Shown piece after piece: positions 1 through 7,902 of a stretch of DNA of 41,249 bases. Location: assembly GCA_947445115.1 (NCBI GenBank), contig CANFCG010000019.1, forward strand, positions 1 to 41,249, read 5' to 3'. A program made the position numbers and the translations under genes. This DNA is from Comamonadaceae bacterium (lineage in GTDB: Bacteria; Pseudomonadota; Gammaproteobacteria; Burkholderiales; Burkholderiaceae_C). How positions within the stretch are numbered: position 1 is the first letter of the stretch; the number at the start of each line of letters is the position of its first letter. The notes under the pieces were generated by a model, which was not told the DNA's origin, ran no database searches, and saw nothing but the letters and a program-made list of their open reading frames with translations.

Positions 1-470
1 GCCATCACGTGCTCGACTTCGCTGGTGCCAATGCCATGCGCCAGTGCCCCGAAAGCCCCGTGCGTACTGGTGTGCGAGTCGCCGCACACAACCGTCATGC
101 CCGGCAAGGTTGCGCCTTGTTCAGGCCCCATCACGTGGACGATACCTTGCTGTTTGCTCAGGTACGGAAAATAAGCCGCTGCACCAAATTCTTTGATGTT
201 GGCATCTAGCGTCGTGATTTGCTCTTTGCTCACCAAATCGGTAATGCCGTCGTAGCCTTGATCCCAATTGGTCGTAGGCGTGTTGTGGTCAGCGGTGGCA
301 ACGATGGAGCTCATACGCCAAACTTTACGTCCCGCCACGCGCAGACCTTCAAAGGCTTGCGGACTGGTGACTTCGTGCACCAAATGGCGGTCAATATATA
401 AAACGGCTGTGCCATCTTCTTCAGTATGGACGACGTGCTCGTCCCAGATTTTGTCGTAGAGAGTTTTCAT
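1..470 (-). CDS. leuC: 3-isopropylmalate dehydratase large subunit, 5' part (3' end outside window)
   Basis: Reading the minus strand from the ATG at 470 gives about 156 residues beginning [14 protein letters not shown] and containing [19 protein letters not shown], the conserved N-terminal LeuC/aconitase-family segment. LeuC with LeuD isomerises 2-isopropylmalate to 3-isopropylmalate in leucine synthesis, using a [4Fe-4S] cluster. The cluster cysteines lie further downstream and are beyond the window edge, as is leuD. The start agrees with the usual LeuC N-terminus. Upstream on the same strand are a short palindromic repeat and the end of an ABC transporter operon, so leuC may be read through from it or have its own promoter in 471-543; I could not identify one. 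Confidence 0.95.
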   Translation of the reverse strand, partial: MKTLYDKIWDEHVVHTEEDGTAVLYIDRHLVHEVTSPQAFEGLRVAGRKVWRMSSIVATADHNTPTTNWDQGYDGITDLVSKEQITTLDANIKEFGAAAYFPYLSKQQGIVHVMGPEQGATLPGMTVVCGDSHTSTHGAFGALAHGIGTSEVEHVM

Positions 471-510
471 AATGAGTGATTTTAATTGTTCAAGCAACAG
501 GTTTTTATCC

Positions 511-540
511 AGCTGTCATTCCCGCGAAGGCGGGAATCCA
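511..540. repeat. Short palindromic intergenic repeat, copy 1
   Basis: The core ATTCCCGCGAAGGCGGGAAT has perfect 8-base arms around a GAAG loop, flanked by GTC on the left and CCA on the right. The same unit occurs at 3971-4000 and 23031-23057, in the same orientation. It lies three bases past the stop codon of the ABC ATPase gene and 40 bases before leuC. It resembles the dRS3/REP-like palindromes known from Neisseria and other betaproteobacteria. It has no T-tract, so it is not a classic intrinsic terminator. Confidence 0.85.
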
Positions 541-543
541 TGA

Positions 544-2154
544 CTACGGCGCGCTTGCAAAAAGACGTCTCGTGTACTCGTGAGTCGGATTGGCATACAA
601 CTGGGCAGTTGGCCCTTGCTCCACGATGCGCCCTTGGTGCATCACGATGACTCGGTCGCATAGCTGCGCGGCCACTCGCAAATCGTGCGTGATGAAAAGC
701 AATCCCAATCCAAATTCGGCTTGTACGGATTTCAGTAGAGTCACGATTTGCGCTTGCACCGAGACGTCGAGCGCACTCACCGCCTCATCAGCCACCAGCA
801 CCTTGGGCTGGCAGGCGAGGGCGCGGGCAATGGCAAGACGCTGCCGCTGTCCGCCCGAAAACTGGTTCGGATAGCGATTGAGTGATTCGCGGGGCAGGCG
901 TACCTTGTCCATTAAATCCTCGGCTCTTGCCCATGCCTGGGCTTTGGTCAGTCCGGCTTGTTTGCCAAAATTCATCGCCCCCTCGATGAGGCTCATGCCC
1001 ACGGTTTGGCGCGGATTGAGCGAGCGATTGGGGTCTTGAAATACGACCTGAATGTGGCTGCGCAGCCCGCGTAGCTTGGCCTCTGGCAGTGATTCAATGC
1101 TCTGCAAGCCCCACTGGATATGGCTTGCGGCAGGGGCGAAATCAGGGTCAATGAGTCGAAGTAAACAACGCGCGAGTGTCGATTTGCCACTCCCCGACTC
1201 GCCCACAATGCCAATGGTTTCGCCCGCTTGTAGCGCGAGCGATGTATCCATGATTGCTGCGGTTGTGCGGACTTTGCCAAATAGGGAGCGAGTGATGTAG
1301 GTTTTATTGACATGCGTGGCACGAAGAACAACAGGCGCATCCGCAGGTATCAGCTTAGGTGCTGGCGGCGTCATCGTCGGAACAGCGCTTAGCAAAGCCT
1401 TGGTGTAGGTGGCTTTCGCATCATTTAGTACTTGCGAAGCCGTGCCGTATTCGACCGCATTGCCTTGGTGCATCACGATCACATCGTCGGCAATTCTCTT
1501 CACCACACCCATGTCGTGCGTGATGAAGAGCACGGCGCAGCCTAGCTCGGTTTGAATTTCTTCGATCAGCTTCAAAATTTTTTGTTGTGTCGTCACGTCC
1601 AGTGCTGTGGTGGGCTCATCGCAGATCAGGAGTGCAGGCTTCAAGATCATCGCCATCGCAATCACGACACGCTGGCGCTGGCCGCCCGACAGTTGGTGCG
1701 GATAGCTTTTCAGCATGCGCTGGGGCTCGGGTAGTTTGACGCGTTCAAAGATGGCGAGGATTTTGTCGCGGCGCTCTTCTTTGGATAAGGTCGTGTGCTC
1801 GCGCAGCAATTCGTCCACTTGATCGCCGCATCGCATCACGGGATTGAGCGCTGTCATTGGCTCTTGGAAAACCATGCCCATGCTTGCGCCGCGGAGTGCT
1901 CGAAGGCCAGCTTGCGGAGCGTCTAAGAGAGATTCACTCTTTAACAAAGCCTTACCTGATGTGGCCTGCAGCTCTTTTGCGAGCAACCCCATGACGGCCA
2001 TTGCCATCACCGATTTGCCACTACCCGATTCGCCGACGACGCACAACGTTTGGCCTGCTGCGATTTCAAAACTCACATCTTGCACGGCATAGGCACGATC
2101 ACTACCAGCGGGTAGTGAAACGTGCAGGTTTTGAACTGAGAGAACAGCGGTCAT
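544..2154 (-). CDS. Dipeptide/oligopeptide-type ABC transporter, double ATP-binding protein (DppD-DppF or YejF-like)
   Basis: Two complete ABC ATPase domains lie in one chain. The first has Walker A GESGSGKS near residues 41-48, LSGGQ near 155-159 and Walker B LLICDEP. The second has Walker A near 318-325, FSGGQRQR near 432-439 and Walker B VLVADEA. This tandem arrangement is typical of YejF/GsiA-like proteins and replaces separate DppD and DppF subunits. It would power import of peptides or similar small solutes from the cytoplasmic face. I start at the ATG at 2154, whose A is the last base of the upstream permease stop (TGATG). An in-frame TTG lies one codon earlier. It is the last gene of a three-gene operon. 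No substrate-binding protein is present nearby, so the substrate cannot be assigned. Confidence 0.9.
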   Translation of the reverse strand: MTAVLSVQNLHVSLPAGSDRAYAVQDVSFEIAAGQTLCVVGESGSGKSVMAMAVMGLLAKELQATSGKALLKSESLLDAPQAGLRALRGASMGMVFQEPMTALNPVMRCGDQVDELLREHTTLSKEERRDKILAIFERVKLPEPQRMLKSYPHQLSGGQRQRVVIAMAMILKPALLICDEPTTALDVTTQQKILKLIEEIQTELGCAVLFITHDMGVVKRIADDVIVMHQGNAVEYGTASQVLNDAKATYTKALLSAVPTMTPPAPKLIPADAPVVLRATHVNKTYITRSLFGKVRTTAAIMDTSLALQAGETIGIVGESGSGKSTLARCLLRLIDPDFAPAASHIQWGLQSIESLPEAKLRGLRSHIQVVFQDPNRSLNPRQTVGMSLIEGAMNFGKQAGLTKAQAWARAEDLMDKVRLPRESLNRYPNQFSGGQRQRLAIARALACQPKVLVADEAVSALDVSVQAQIVTLLKSVQAEFGLGLLFITHDLRVAAQLCDRVIVMHQGRIVEQGPTAQLYANPTHEYTRRLFASAP

Positions 2155-3005
2155 CAATTGCTTCGCTTGGAAAATTTGGGATCGAGCACATCGCGCAGCC
2201 CATCGCCAAGCAGGTTGATCGCCAGCACCATCGGAACGAGAAAAAGTGCAGGGAACAGCACGTTGCCTGGGTACTGGCTAAACTGCACGCGTCCCTCCGC
2301 CATGATGTTGCCCCAAGTGGGGATGTCGGCTGGCAAGCCCAGTCCTAAAAAGCTGAGTGCCGCTTCGGTGAGCACCGCGCTTGCCGCAATAAAAGTGCCT
2401 TGCACCAAGAGCGGCGCAAGTGAGTTAGGCAAAATGTGCCGCCATAAGATCTGTATCGTGGGCGTGGCAAGCGCTTTTGCTGCTTCGACGTAGGGCTCTT
2501 CGCGCAGCGTAAGCACCAGCGAGCGCACGAGACGTGTGACGCGCGGCACTTCGGGGATGCAAATGGCGACGACGACCGTCCACAGCTGGGGGCCAAGCGC
2601 TGCCACCAGTGCAATCGCCAGTAGCACCGAGGGAATCGCCATCAAGCCGTCCATGATGCGCATCAGCACGGCATCGACGGCTTTAAAGTAACCTGCCAGC
2701 ATGCCAAGGCCTGCGCCTAAAACGACAGCTAACGCTGCCGTGAACAAGCCGACCAAGAGTGAGATGCGCGTACCAAAGAGAACGCGACTATAGATATCAC
2801 GCCCAACGCTGTCCGTACCCATCCAAAAGTGATGTGCGATGCCGTTGAACTCGCCAATTGCACCCGCTTTGGTATTGATGTGGTTCGCATCCATCTGCGC
2901 AGGATCGACCGTGCCAAGCCAAGGTGCAAGAATTGCTAGCAGCACCAAAATGCCAAGCACAGCAAAGCCAAAACGAATGGCGGAGTTTTGGAAGAGCTTA
3001 TTCAT
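2154..3005 (-). CDS. ABC transporter permease, DppC/OppC type
   Basis: This 283-residue membrane protein has an N-terminal transmembrane segment (FAVLGILVLLAILAPWL), the family sequence GTDSVGRDIYSRVLFGTR, and the EAA-type loop around EAAKAL, followed by further hydrophobic helices. It matches the DppC/OppC/GsiD permease family and pairs with the preceding DppB-like permease to form the translocation channel. The start chosen is the ATG at 3005, overlapping the upstream stop as TGATG, with an alternative TTG one codon earlier. Translation is probably coupled to both neighbours. Substrate is unknown because the binding protein is not in the window. Confidence 0.92.
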   Translation of the reverse strand: MNKLFQNSAIRFGFAVLGILVLLAILAPWLGTVDPAQMDANHINTKAGAIGEFNGIAHHFWMGTDSVGRDIYSRVLFGTRISLLVGLFTAALAVVLGAGLGMLAGYFKAVDAVLMRIMDGLMAIPSVLLAIALVAALGPQLWTVVVAICIPEVPRVTRLVRSLVLTLREEPYVEAAKALATPTIQILWRHILPNSLAPLLVQGTFIAASAVLTEAALSFLGLGLPADIPTWGNIMAEGRVQFSQYPGNVLFPALFLVPMVLAINLLGDGLRDVLDPKFSKRSN

Positions 3006-3955
3006 CAATATCTAATCCGTGGATCCAGCCACAAATAGCTAATGTCCACCAGCAGGTTCATTAGCACATACAGCACGCTAAAAAACAGCACCAAACCTTG
3101 AATCACCGGGAAGTCACGGTTCAAAACAGCATCCACCGTAAGCGAGCCAAGACCGGGAATTGAGTACACCGTTTCGGTCACGACGACGCCGCCAATGAGT
3201 AGCGCTACGCCAATACCAATCACGGTCACGATGGGAATGGCGGCATTGGCCAGGGCATGACGCATGAGCACGGCAGACTCGCGCAAGCCTTTGGCTCTAG
3301 CGGTACGGATGTAGTCCTCGGTGAGCGCTTCAGAGACCGAGGCGCGGGTCACTCTAGCAATGAGAGCGATATAAATCGTGCCAAGAGTCAGCCACGGCAA
3401 AATCATGTGGCGTAGCCAGTCCCAAAGCGTGGTATCCACTTCAGATAAGCGCTTGTAGCCCTGCACGGGTAGCCATTGCAGCTGGATGGAAAAAATGTAA
3501 ATCAGCACATAGCCCGTCACAAATACAGGAATCGAAAATCCGGCAACAGAGATGCCTGAGAGCACGCGATCTAGCCAGCCTCCCATGCGCCAAGCAGCCA
3601 GTGTGCCCAGTGGCACGGCAACCACAATCGAAAGCAGCATCGTCCCCGATGCCAATACCAGCGTGGGCTCCAGCCTCCCTGCGATGAGCGACGTGACGGA
3701 TTTATTCATGTAAAACGAATAGCCCAGATCGCCTTGCAAGACGTGCCAGATCCAAATACCAAACTGGGTGATGAGGGGTTGATTGAGTCCGAGCTGCTGG
3801 CGGATGCGCTCGATGTCGTCGCTTGTCGCGCTGTTACCCGCAATTAAAGCGGCTGGATCGCCAGGAGTAAGACGCAAAACGAGAAAAACGACGACAGCCA
3901 CGATCCCCAAAACGGGAATCAGCGCCAAGAGGCGCTGATTGAGGAGCTTCAACAT
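3005..3955 (-). CDS. ABC transporter permease, DppB/OppB type
   Basis: This 316-residue protein starts with a transmembrane helix (LLALIPVLGIVAVVVFLVLR) followed by RLTPGDPAALIAG, the N-terminal hallmark of DppB/OppB permeases. It has the EAA-loop region YIRTARAKGL and ends near SYLWLDPRIRY, also typical of the family. It is the first gene of the transporter operon in this window. The 42 bases between the desaturase stop and this start are mostly the palindromic repeat, and no strong Shine-Dalgarno sequence precedes the ATG at 3955. A separate promoter is not evident, so transcription may come from upstream. Confidence 0.92.
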   Translation of the reverse strand: MLKLLNQRLLALIPVLGIVAVVVFLVLRLTPGDPAALIAGNSATSDDIERIRQQLGLNQPLITQFGIWIWHVLQGDLGYSFYMNKSVTSLIAGRLEPTLVLASGTMLLSIVVAVPLGTLAAWRMGGWLDRVLSGISVAGFSIPVFVTGYVLIYIFSIQLQWLPVQGYKRLSEVDTTLWDWLRHMILPWLTLGTIYIALIARVTRASVSEALTEDYIRTARAKGLRESAVLMRHALANAAIPIVTVIGIGVALLIGGVVVTETVYSIPGLGSLTVDAVLNRDFPVIQGLVLFFSVLYVLMNLLVDISYLWLDPRIRY

Positions 3956-3970
3956 AAGAATGCTTTATTA

Positions 3971-4000
3971 AGCTGTCATTCCCGCGAAGGCGGGAATCTA
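3971..4000. repeat. Short palindromic intergenic repeat, copy 2
   Basis: This is the second copy of the unit at 511-540, in the same orientation, with the identical 20-base palindrome. Its right edge reads ATCTA where copy 1 reads ATCCA. That single change makes the minus-strand triplet TAG at 4000-3998, which is the stop codon of the desaturase gene. The repeat therefore overlaps the end of a coding sequence. Confidence 0.85.
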
Positions 4001-5206
4001 GATTTTGACAGCCTTCAGTTTGTGTGAAAAACCGCTGAGTGCCGCAATACCGCTAGCTTCGGCGCGTTGGCACCAGAGTTGCAAATCGCGTGCGAGTTGC
4101 TCACGGCTTTGATTTGTAGAGATCCACACATGACGCAACTCTTCGCGCATCGTGACCATTTTGTCGAGTACAGGATGTGCAGATCTAGCGGCTTGCAAAT
4201 CTGCTTGCGCCGTAGCCGGCACTTGGTCGGCATCGCGATGCAGCCAGCGCTTAGCGGTTTTGAGTACGGACAGGTCAGAGCCTTTGGCTTTGAGTGTTGC
4301 CATCTCTTGTTTGCAAGCGGCCTTCACATCTTGAGCGTAGTGCGCCATCACTTGGTAGCGGTGGGCAATGATGGCCTCCAAAGTTTTTTCGTCTGCCACA
4401 GGCTTAACTTCACCCATCGTCATGACAGGAACGGTCTTTTTAGCTTTAGCAAGTCCAAATGTTTCCAAAATTCGGATGTACATCCAACCGATGTCGAATT
4501 CATAAGCTTTGACCGAGAACTTAGCTGATGTAGGATAGGTGTGGTGGTTGTTATGCAGCTCTTCTCCACCAATCAAAATACCCCAAGGGGTTAAATTGCG
4601 GCTTGCGTCTGGTGCTTCAAAATTGCGGTAACCCCAAAAATGAGCCAGTCCGTTAATCACGCCAGCAGCGGTAAAAGGAATCCAGGCAGTTTGAACGGCC
4701 CAAACAGCGAGACCTGCTGAACCAAATAAAAGTAGATCAATCACCATTAGAAGTGCAACGCCTTTGGCGCTGTACTTGGCATAAAGATTGCGCTCGATCC
4801 AATCGTCCGGCGTACCTTGCCCGTATTTGGCTAGCGTTTCCGCATTTCGGCTCTCAATACGGTACAGCTCAGAGCCGCGCCAGAGTACTTCGTCAATACC
4901 GCGTGTTTGCGGACTGTGAGGGTCGTCGTGTGTTTCGCACTTGGCATGGTGTTTGCGGTGAATCGACGTCCACTCCTTGGTCACCATGCCTGTATTGAGC
5001 CAGAGCCAAAAACGGAAGAAGTGAGAGATGACGGGGCTGAGTTCTAGTGCGCGGTGCGCTTGGACGCGGTGCAGATACAGCGTGACCGCCGCAATGGTGA
5101 TGTGCGTGGTCGCTAGCGTGAACAGAACGATCTGCCACCAAGTGAAATTGAGTAATCCGTTAGCTGCCCAAGAGAGCAAAAATTCGATTGCGGACATAAA
5201 TGTCAT
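3998..5206 (-). CDS. Membrane fatty-acid (acyl-CoA/acyl-lipid) desaturase
   Basis: A 402-residue integral membrane di-iron desaturase. The three histidine boxes are visible: HRVQAH (residues 46-51), HRKHH (83-87) and HNNHH (218-222). Hydrophobic segments lie between and around them (about 20-45 and 150-190). The family inserts a cis double bond, usually at delta-9, into saturated acyl chains and so controls membrane fluidity. The C-terminal 130 residues or so after the last box are hydrophilic and unusually long for a minimal desaturase; I recognise no domain there. The start at 5206 has a weak AGGG before it, and a second ATG at 5197 is possible. The stop codon lies inside a palindromic repeat. 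Downstream is the ABC transporter operon. Confidence 0.9.
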   Translation of the reverse strand: MTFMSAIEFLLSWAANGLLNFTWWQIVLFTLATTHITIAAVTLYLHRVQAHRALELSPVISHFFRFWLWLNTGMVTKEWTSIHRKHHAKCETHDDPHSPQTRGIDEVLWRGSELYRIESRNAETLAKYGQGTPDDWIERNLYAKYSAKGVALLMVIDLLLFGSAGLAVWAVQTAWIPFTAAGVINGLAHFWGYRNFEAPDASRNLTPWGILIGGEELHNNHHTYPTSAKFSVKAYEFDIGWMYIRILETFGLAKAKKTVPVMTMGEVKPVADEKTLEAIIAHRYQVMAHYAQDVKAACKQEMATLKAKGSDLSVLKTAKRWLHRDADQVPATAQADLQAARSAHPVLDKMVTMREELRHVWISTNQSREQLARDLQLWCQRAEASGIAALSGFSHKLKAVKI

Positions 5207-5253
5207 AGGAACCCTAAAAAAGGAAGATGGTGCATTTTAAGTCTTTTTAGAGC

Positions 5254-6534
5254 TTATTGACGTTGCCAAACCGCTGCAAAAAATCCATCTGTGTGGTGCA
5301 TTTGCGGCCATAGGCGTAGGTAATCGTTGCGGCAAAGGGTATCGGCATTCGCAATACCTAACTCTGCCAGTACGGTTTGAGCAGGTAGCAGTTTGAAGTC
5401 TGGATTGGCGGCTGCAAACGCCGTTGCAATTTGCTCATTTTCTTCTGGTAACACGCTACACGTGGCGTAAACCAAGCGGCCACCAGATTTAACGAGTCTG
5501 GACGCGCTTTGCAAGATGTTGGTTTGCTTGACGGTCAACTCGGCAATGGCGGTTTGCTTTTGGCGCCACTTGAGGTCTGGGTTGCGGCGTAGGGTGCCAA
5601 GGCCCGAGCAGGGCGCATCGACCAGCACGCGGTCCATTTTTCCTGCCAATCGTTTGATGCGTTCGTCACGCTCGTGGGCAATGGCAACGGGGTGAATGTT
5701 GGACAGGCCACTGCGTGCTAATCGTGGTTTAAGTGCCGCTAGGCGGTGCGCGGATACATCAAACGCATAGAGCCGCCCTGTGCTGCGCATCGCGGCTCCA
5801 AGACCTAGCGTTTTGCCACCAGCGCCTGCGCAAAAGTCCGCCACCATTTCGCCGCGCTTGGCATCGACTAAGAGAGTCAATAGCTGCGAGCCTTCGTCTT
5901 GCACTTCAATCGCCCCTGCTTTGAATACGGCTAGCTGCGATAGCGCCGTACGTGCGTTCATCCGCAGTCCCAACGGGCTGAAGGGGGTGGACACCGCATT
6001 GACGCCTGCTTTTTGCAGCACGGTTTGGATTTGCTCGCGCTTGGAGTTGAGTGCATTGACACGCACATCTAGTGGTGCGGTTGTCTCACAAGCGGCGCAA
6101 AACGCCCAAAATTGCTCTTCGCCTAGCTCCTTGCGCAGCGTTTCGGCCAACCACGCGGGCAGATTGTGTTTGTGCGCGTCTAGCAGTTCTTCGCCTTCGA
6201 TTTTTTTAGAATCCATCAGCCAATTTTTTTCATGCGGCAACAAAGCGCCTTGCAAAAAATCCGCATCGCTAGGGTTACTGGTCGGGTACGCCAAAATTGC
6301 GAGGCGGCGGGACAATGCCCCAGAGCCTCCTCTAGCTAAGGCCTCCAGGCGGGTCTTGCTGCGAAGTACCGTGTAGGCTGTCTCTGCGAGCACAGCACGT
6401 TCGCGCTGACCGATGTTTTTAAGCTTGCGGTTGTCTTTGAAGTAGTGCGAGAGCACCGCATCGGCAGGGTGCTCGAATTTGAGAACAAGGGCGACCAGCT
6501 CGGTACAAGCGTCTAGGAGTTGTTGAGGATGCAT
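5254..6534 (-). CDS. RsmB/NOP-family 16S rRNA m5C methyltransferase
   Basis: A 426-residue SAM-dependent RNA methyltransferase. The SAM-binding loop DFCAGAGGKT lies near residues 233-242. Motif IV VDAPCSGLG has Cys309, and motif VI YATCS has the catalytic Cys359. Two cysteines are expected for m5C enzymes. The N-terminal third is a degenerate NusB-like region of RsmB type, so 16S C967 is the likely target, but the fmt gene that often accompanies rsmB is absent here; I therefore give no symbol. The start at MHPQQLLD (6534) is chosen because the longer frame would run 34 codons back into purN and adds sequence unlike the family. It follows purN by one base. Confidence 0.88.
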   Translation of the reverse strand: MHPQQLLDACTELVALVLKFEHPADAVLSHYFKDNRKLKNIGQRERAVLAETAYTVLRSKTRLEALARGGSGALSRRLAILAYPTSNPSDADFLQGALLPHEKNWLMDSKKIEGEELLDAHKHNLPAWLAETLRKELGEEQFWAFCAACETTAPLDVRVNALNSKREQIQTVLQKAGVNAVSTPFSPLGLRMNARTALSQLAVFKAGAIEVQDEGSQLLTLLVDAKRGEMVADFCAGAGGKTLGLGAAMRSTGRLYAFDVSAHRLAALKPRLARSGLSNIHPVAIAHERDERIKRLAGKMDRVLVDAPCSGLGTLRRNPDLKWRQKQTAIAELTVKQTNILQSASRLVKSGGRLVYATCSVLPEENEQIATAFAAANPDFKLLPAQTVLAELGIANADTLCRNDYLRLWPQMHHTDGFFAAVWQRQ

Positions 6535-6535
6535 A

Positions 6536-7132
6536 TTATGTGGAACGAGGTGAGTGCTGCTGTAGAAGGGCTCTGATAGCGGCTGGATAGATGAGGTGCT
6601 CTTGGGTGAGCACACGGGCGGAGAGCGTACCCTCATTGTCGTCGTTTAAAACGGGGACAACGGCTTGCGCCAAAATTTCGCCTACGTCTAGTACAGGCGT
6701 GACGCGGTGAACCGTTGCGCCCGCGAATCGGCAACCCGCATCAATGGCGCGTTGGTGGGTATGTAAACCCGTGAACGCAGGCAAAAGGGACGGGTGGATA
6801 TTGACCATCCGAGCTTCAAAATGCTGTACAAAATCAAAGCCTAAGATGCGCATAAAGCCTGCAAGCACCACCAGCTGCGGGCTGTGGGCATCGATAGCGG
6901 TTTGCAACGCTGCATCAAATAACTCGCGGGAGGCATACGCTTTGTGATCAACGACTTGCGTGGCGATGCCTTGCTCGCGGGCAAACACTAAACCTTTGGC
7001 GTCAGCTTTGTTGCTGATGACGGCGGTGACCCGTGCGCCGTAGCGCTCTTGCCAATGTTCCGACTGAGCGGCGCGCACAATGGCCTGCATGTTGGAGCCC
7101 GAGCCTGAAATGAGAATAACAATAGAAAACAT
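6536..7132 (-). CDS. purN: Phosphoribosylglycinamide formyltransferase (GART, 10-formyl-THF dependent)
   Basis: PurN transfers the formyl group of 10-formyltetrahydrofolate to GAR in the third step of purine synthesis. The 198-residue protein opens with MFSIVILISGSGSNMQ, the standard N-terminus. It carries NIHPSLLPAF with catalytic Asn111 and His113, followed by Asp149 in the LDVGEI segment. I chose the ATG at 7132 over those at 7141 and 7156 because it matches the family N-terminus. The gene is divergent from the response regulator at 7180 with only 47 bases between, so both promoters must lie in or next to this gap. The rRNA methyltransferase gene follows immediately and is probably co-transcribed. 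Confidence 0.95.
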   Translation of the reverse strand: MFSIVILISGSGSNMQAIVRAAQSEHWQERYGARVTAVISNKADAKGLVFAREQGIATQVVDHKAYASRELFDAALQTAIDAHSPQLVVLAGFMRILGFDFVQHFEARMVNIHPSLLPAFTGLHTHQRAIDAGCRFAGATVHRVTPVLDVGEILAQAVVPVLNDDNEGTLSARVLTQEHLIYPAAIRALLQQHSPRST

Positions 7133-7179
7133 GGCGTGCATTATCCCCGCACGCACGGCTATCGCGCTATAGTCGACCT

Positions 7180-7902
7180 ATGTCAACACTACCTATTACC
7201 GTTGCTCTTGTTGAAGACGAGCCCGAGACGCATGCCCGTTTATGCGCGGCATTGGCAAAGGATAGCCGCATTCAACTGCTCCATGCAACCAATGCCGCCA
7301 AGCCCATGCTGCAATGGTTGGTCGGTCAAATGGGGCAAGATGCGCCTAGCGTACTGTTGGTTGATTTGGGCTTGCCGGATCAATCGGGCTTAGAGGTGAT
7401 TCGCCTGTGCAAGGCGATGAAGCCAAACACAGAGATTATGGTGGTCACGATGTTTGGCGATGAGGCAAATATGATTCGCGCCTTTGAGGCGGGTGCTAGT
7501 GGCTACTTGCTCAAAGATGGTGATGAATCCGAGCTGGCTGAGCATGTCCGTACTTTAGATGCAGGTGGCTCCCCCATGTCCCCCATCATTGCAAGGCAAT
7601 TGCTCACGCGCATGGGCGGAGGCGCTGCAAAGCCCATTCCATTAGGCATGCCAGTCGTCCCTGCGGATGTGCCGTCTGCGCGCCACCCCAGAGCCCACTT
7701 GGAGCGCTTATTAACTGAGCGTGAAGAGACGGTGCTGAAATATTTGTCGCGCGGCTACTCTTATGGTGAATTAGCCAAAGAAATGGGTGTGACGATTAAT
7801 ACGATTCAAACGCATATTCGGGGGCTTTATGCCAAACTTGAAGTTCATTCAAAATCAGAGGCCATCTTTGAAGCGAAGCAATTGGGCTTGTTGGAGAAGT
7901 AA
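7180..7902 (+). CDS. NarL/FixJ-family response regulator (REC + LuxR-type HTH), system 1
   Basis: A 240-residue regulator. The receiver domain (about 5-125) has the acid pair Glu12-Asp13, phospho-acceptor Asp62 in LLVDLGLPD, Thr90 and Lys112. A Pro-rich linker leads to a LuxR-type helix-turn-helix (about 178-238) with LTEREETVLKYLSRGYS and the recognition segment TINTIQTHIRGLY. Its partner is the kinase that overlaps its 3' end. It is clearly paralogous to the regulator at 19269-19922, which has a shorter linker. The target genes are unknown. There is no evident Shine-Dalgarno before the ATG, while a TATAGT hexamer lies at 7168-7173, so the transcript might begin at or very near the start codon. 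Confidence 0.93.
   Translation: MSTLPITVALVEDEPETHARLCAALAKDSRIQLLHATNAAKPMLQWLVGQMGQDAPSVLLVDLGLPDQSGLEVIRLCKAMKPNTEIMVVTMFGDEANMIRAFEAGASGYLLKDGDESELAEHVRTLDAGGSPMSPIIARQLLTRMGGGAAKPIPLGMPVVPADVPSARHPRAHLERLLTEREETVLKYLSRGYSYGELAKEMGVTINTIQTHIRGLYAKLEVHSKSEAIFEAKQLGLLEK

Noticed and set aside
511-540. Repeat copies as factor-independent terminators
   Set aside because: The stem is GC-rich but no T-tract follows on either strand, unlike the terminator at 15743-15773.
6535-6636. 34-codon upstream extension of the rRNA methyltransferase
   Set aside because: It lies inside purN in another frame and lacks family similarity; the ATG at 6534 begins the NusB-like domain.
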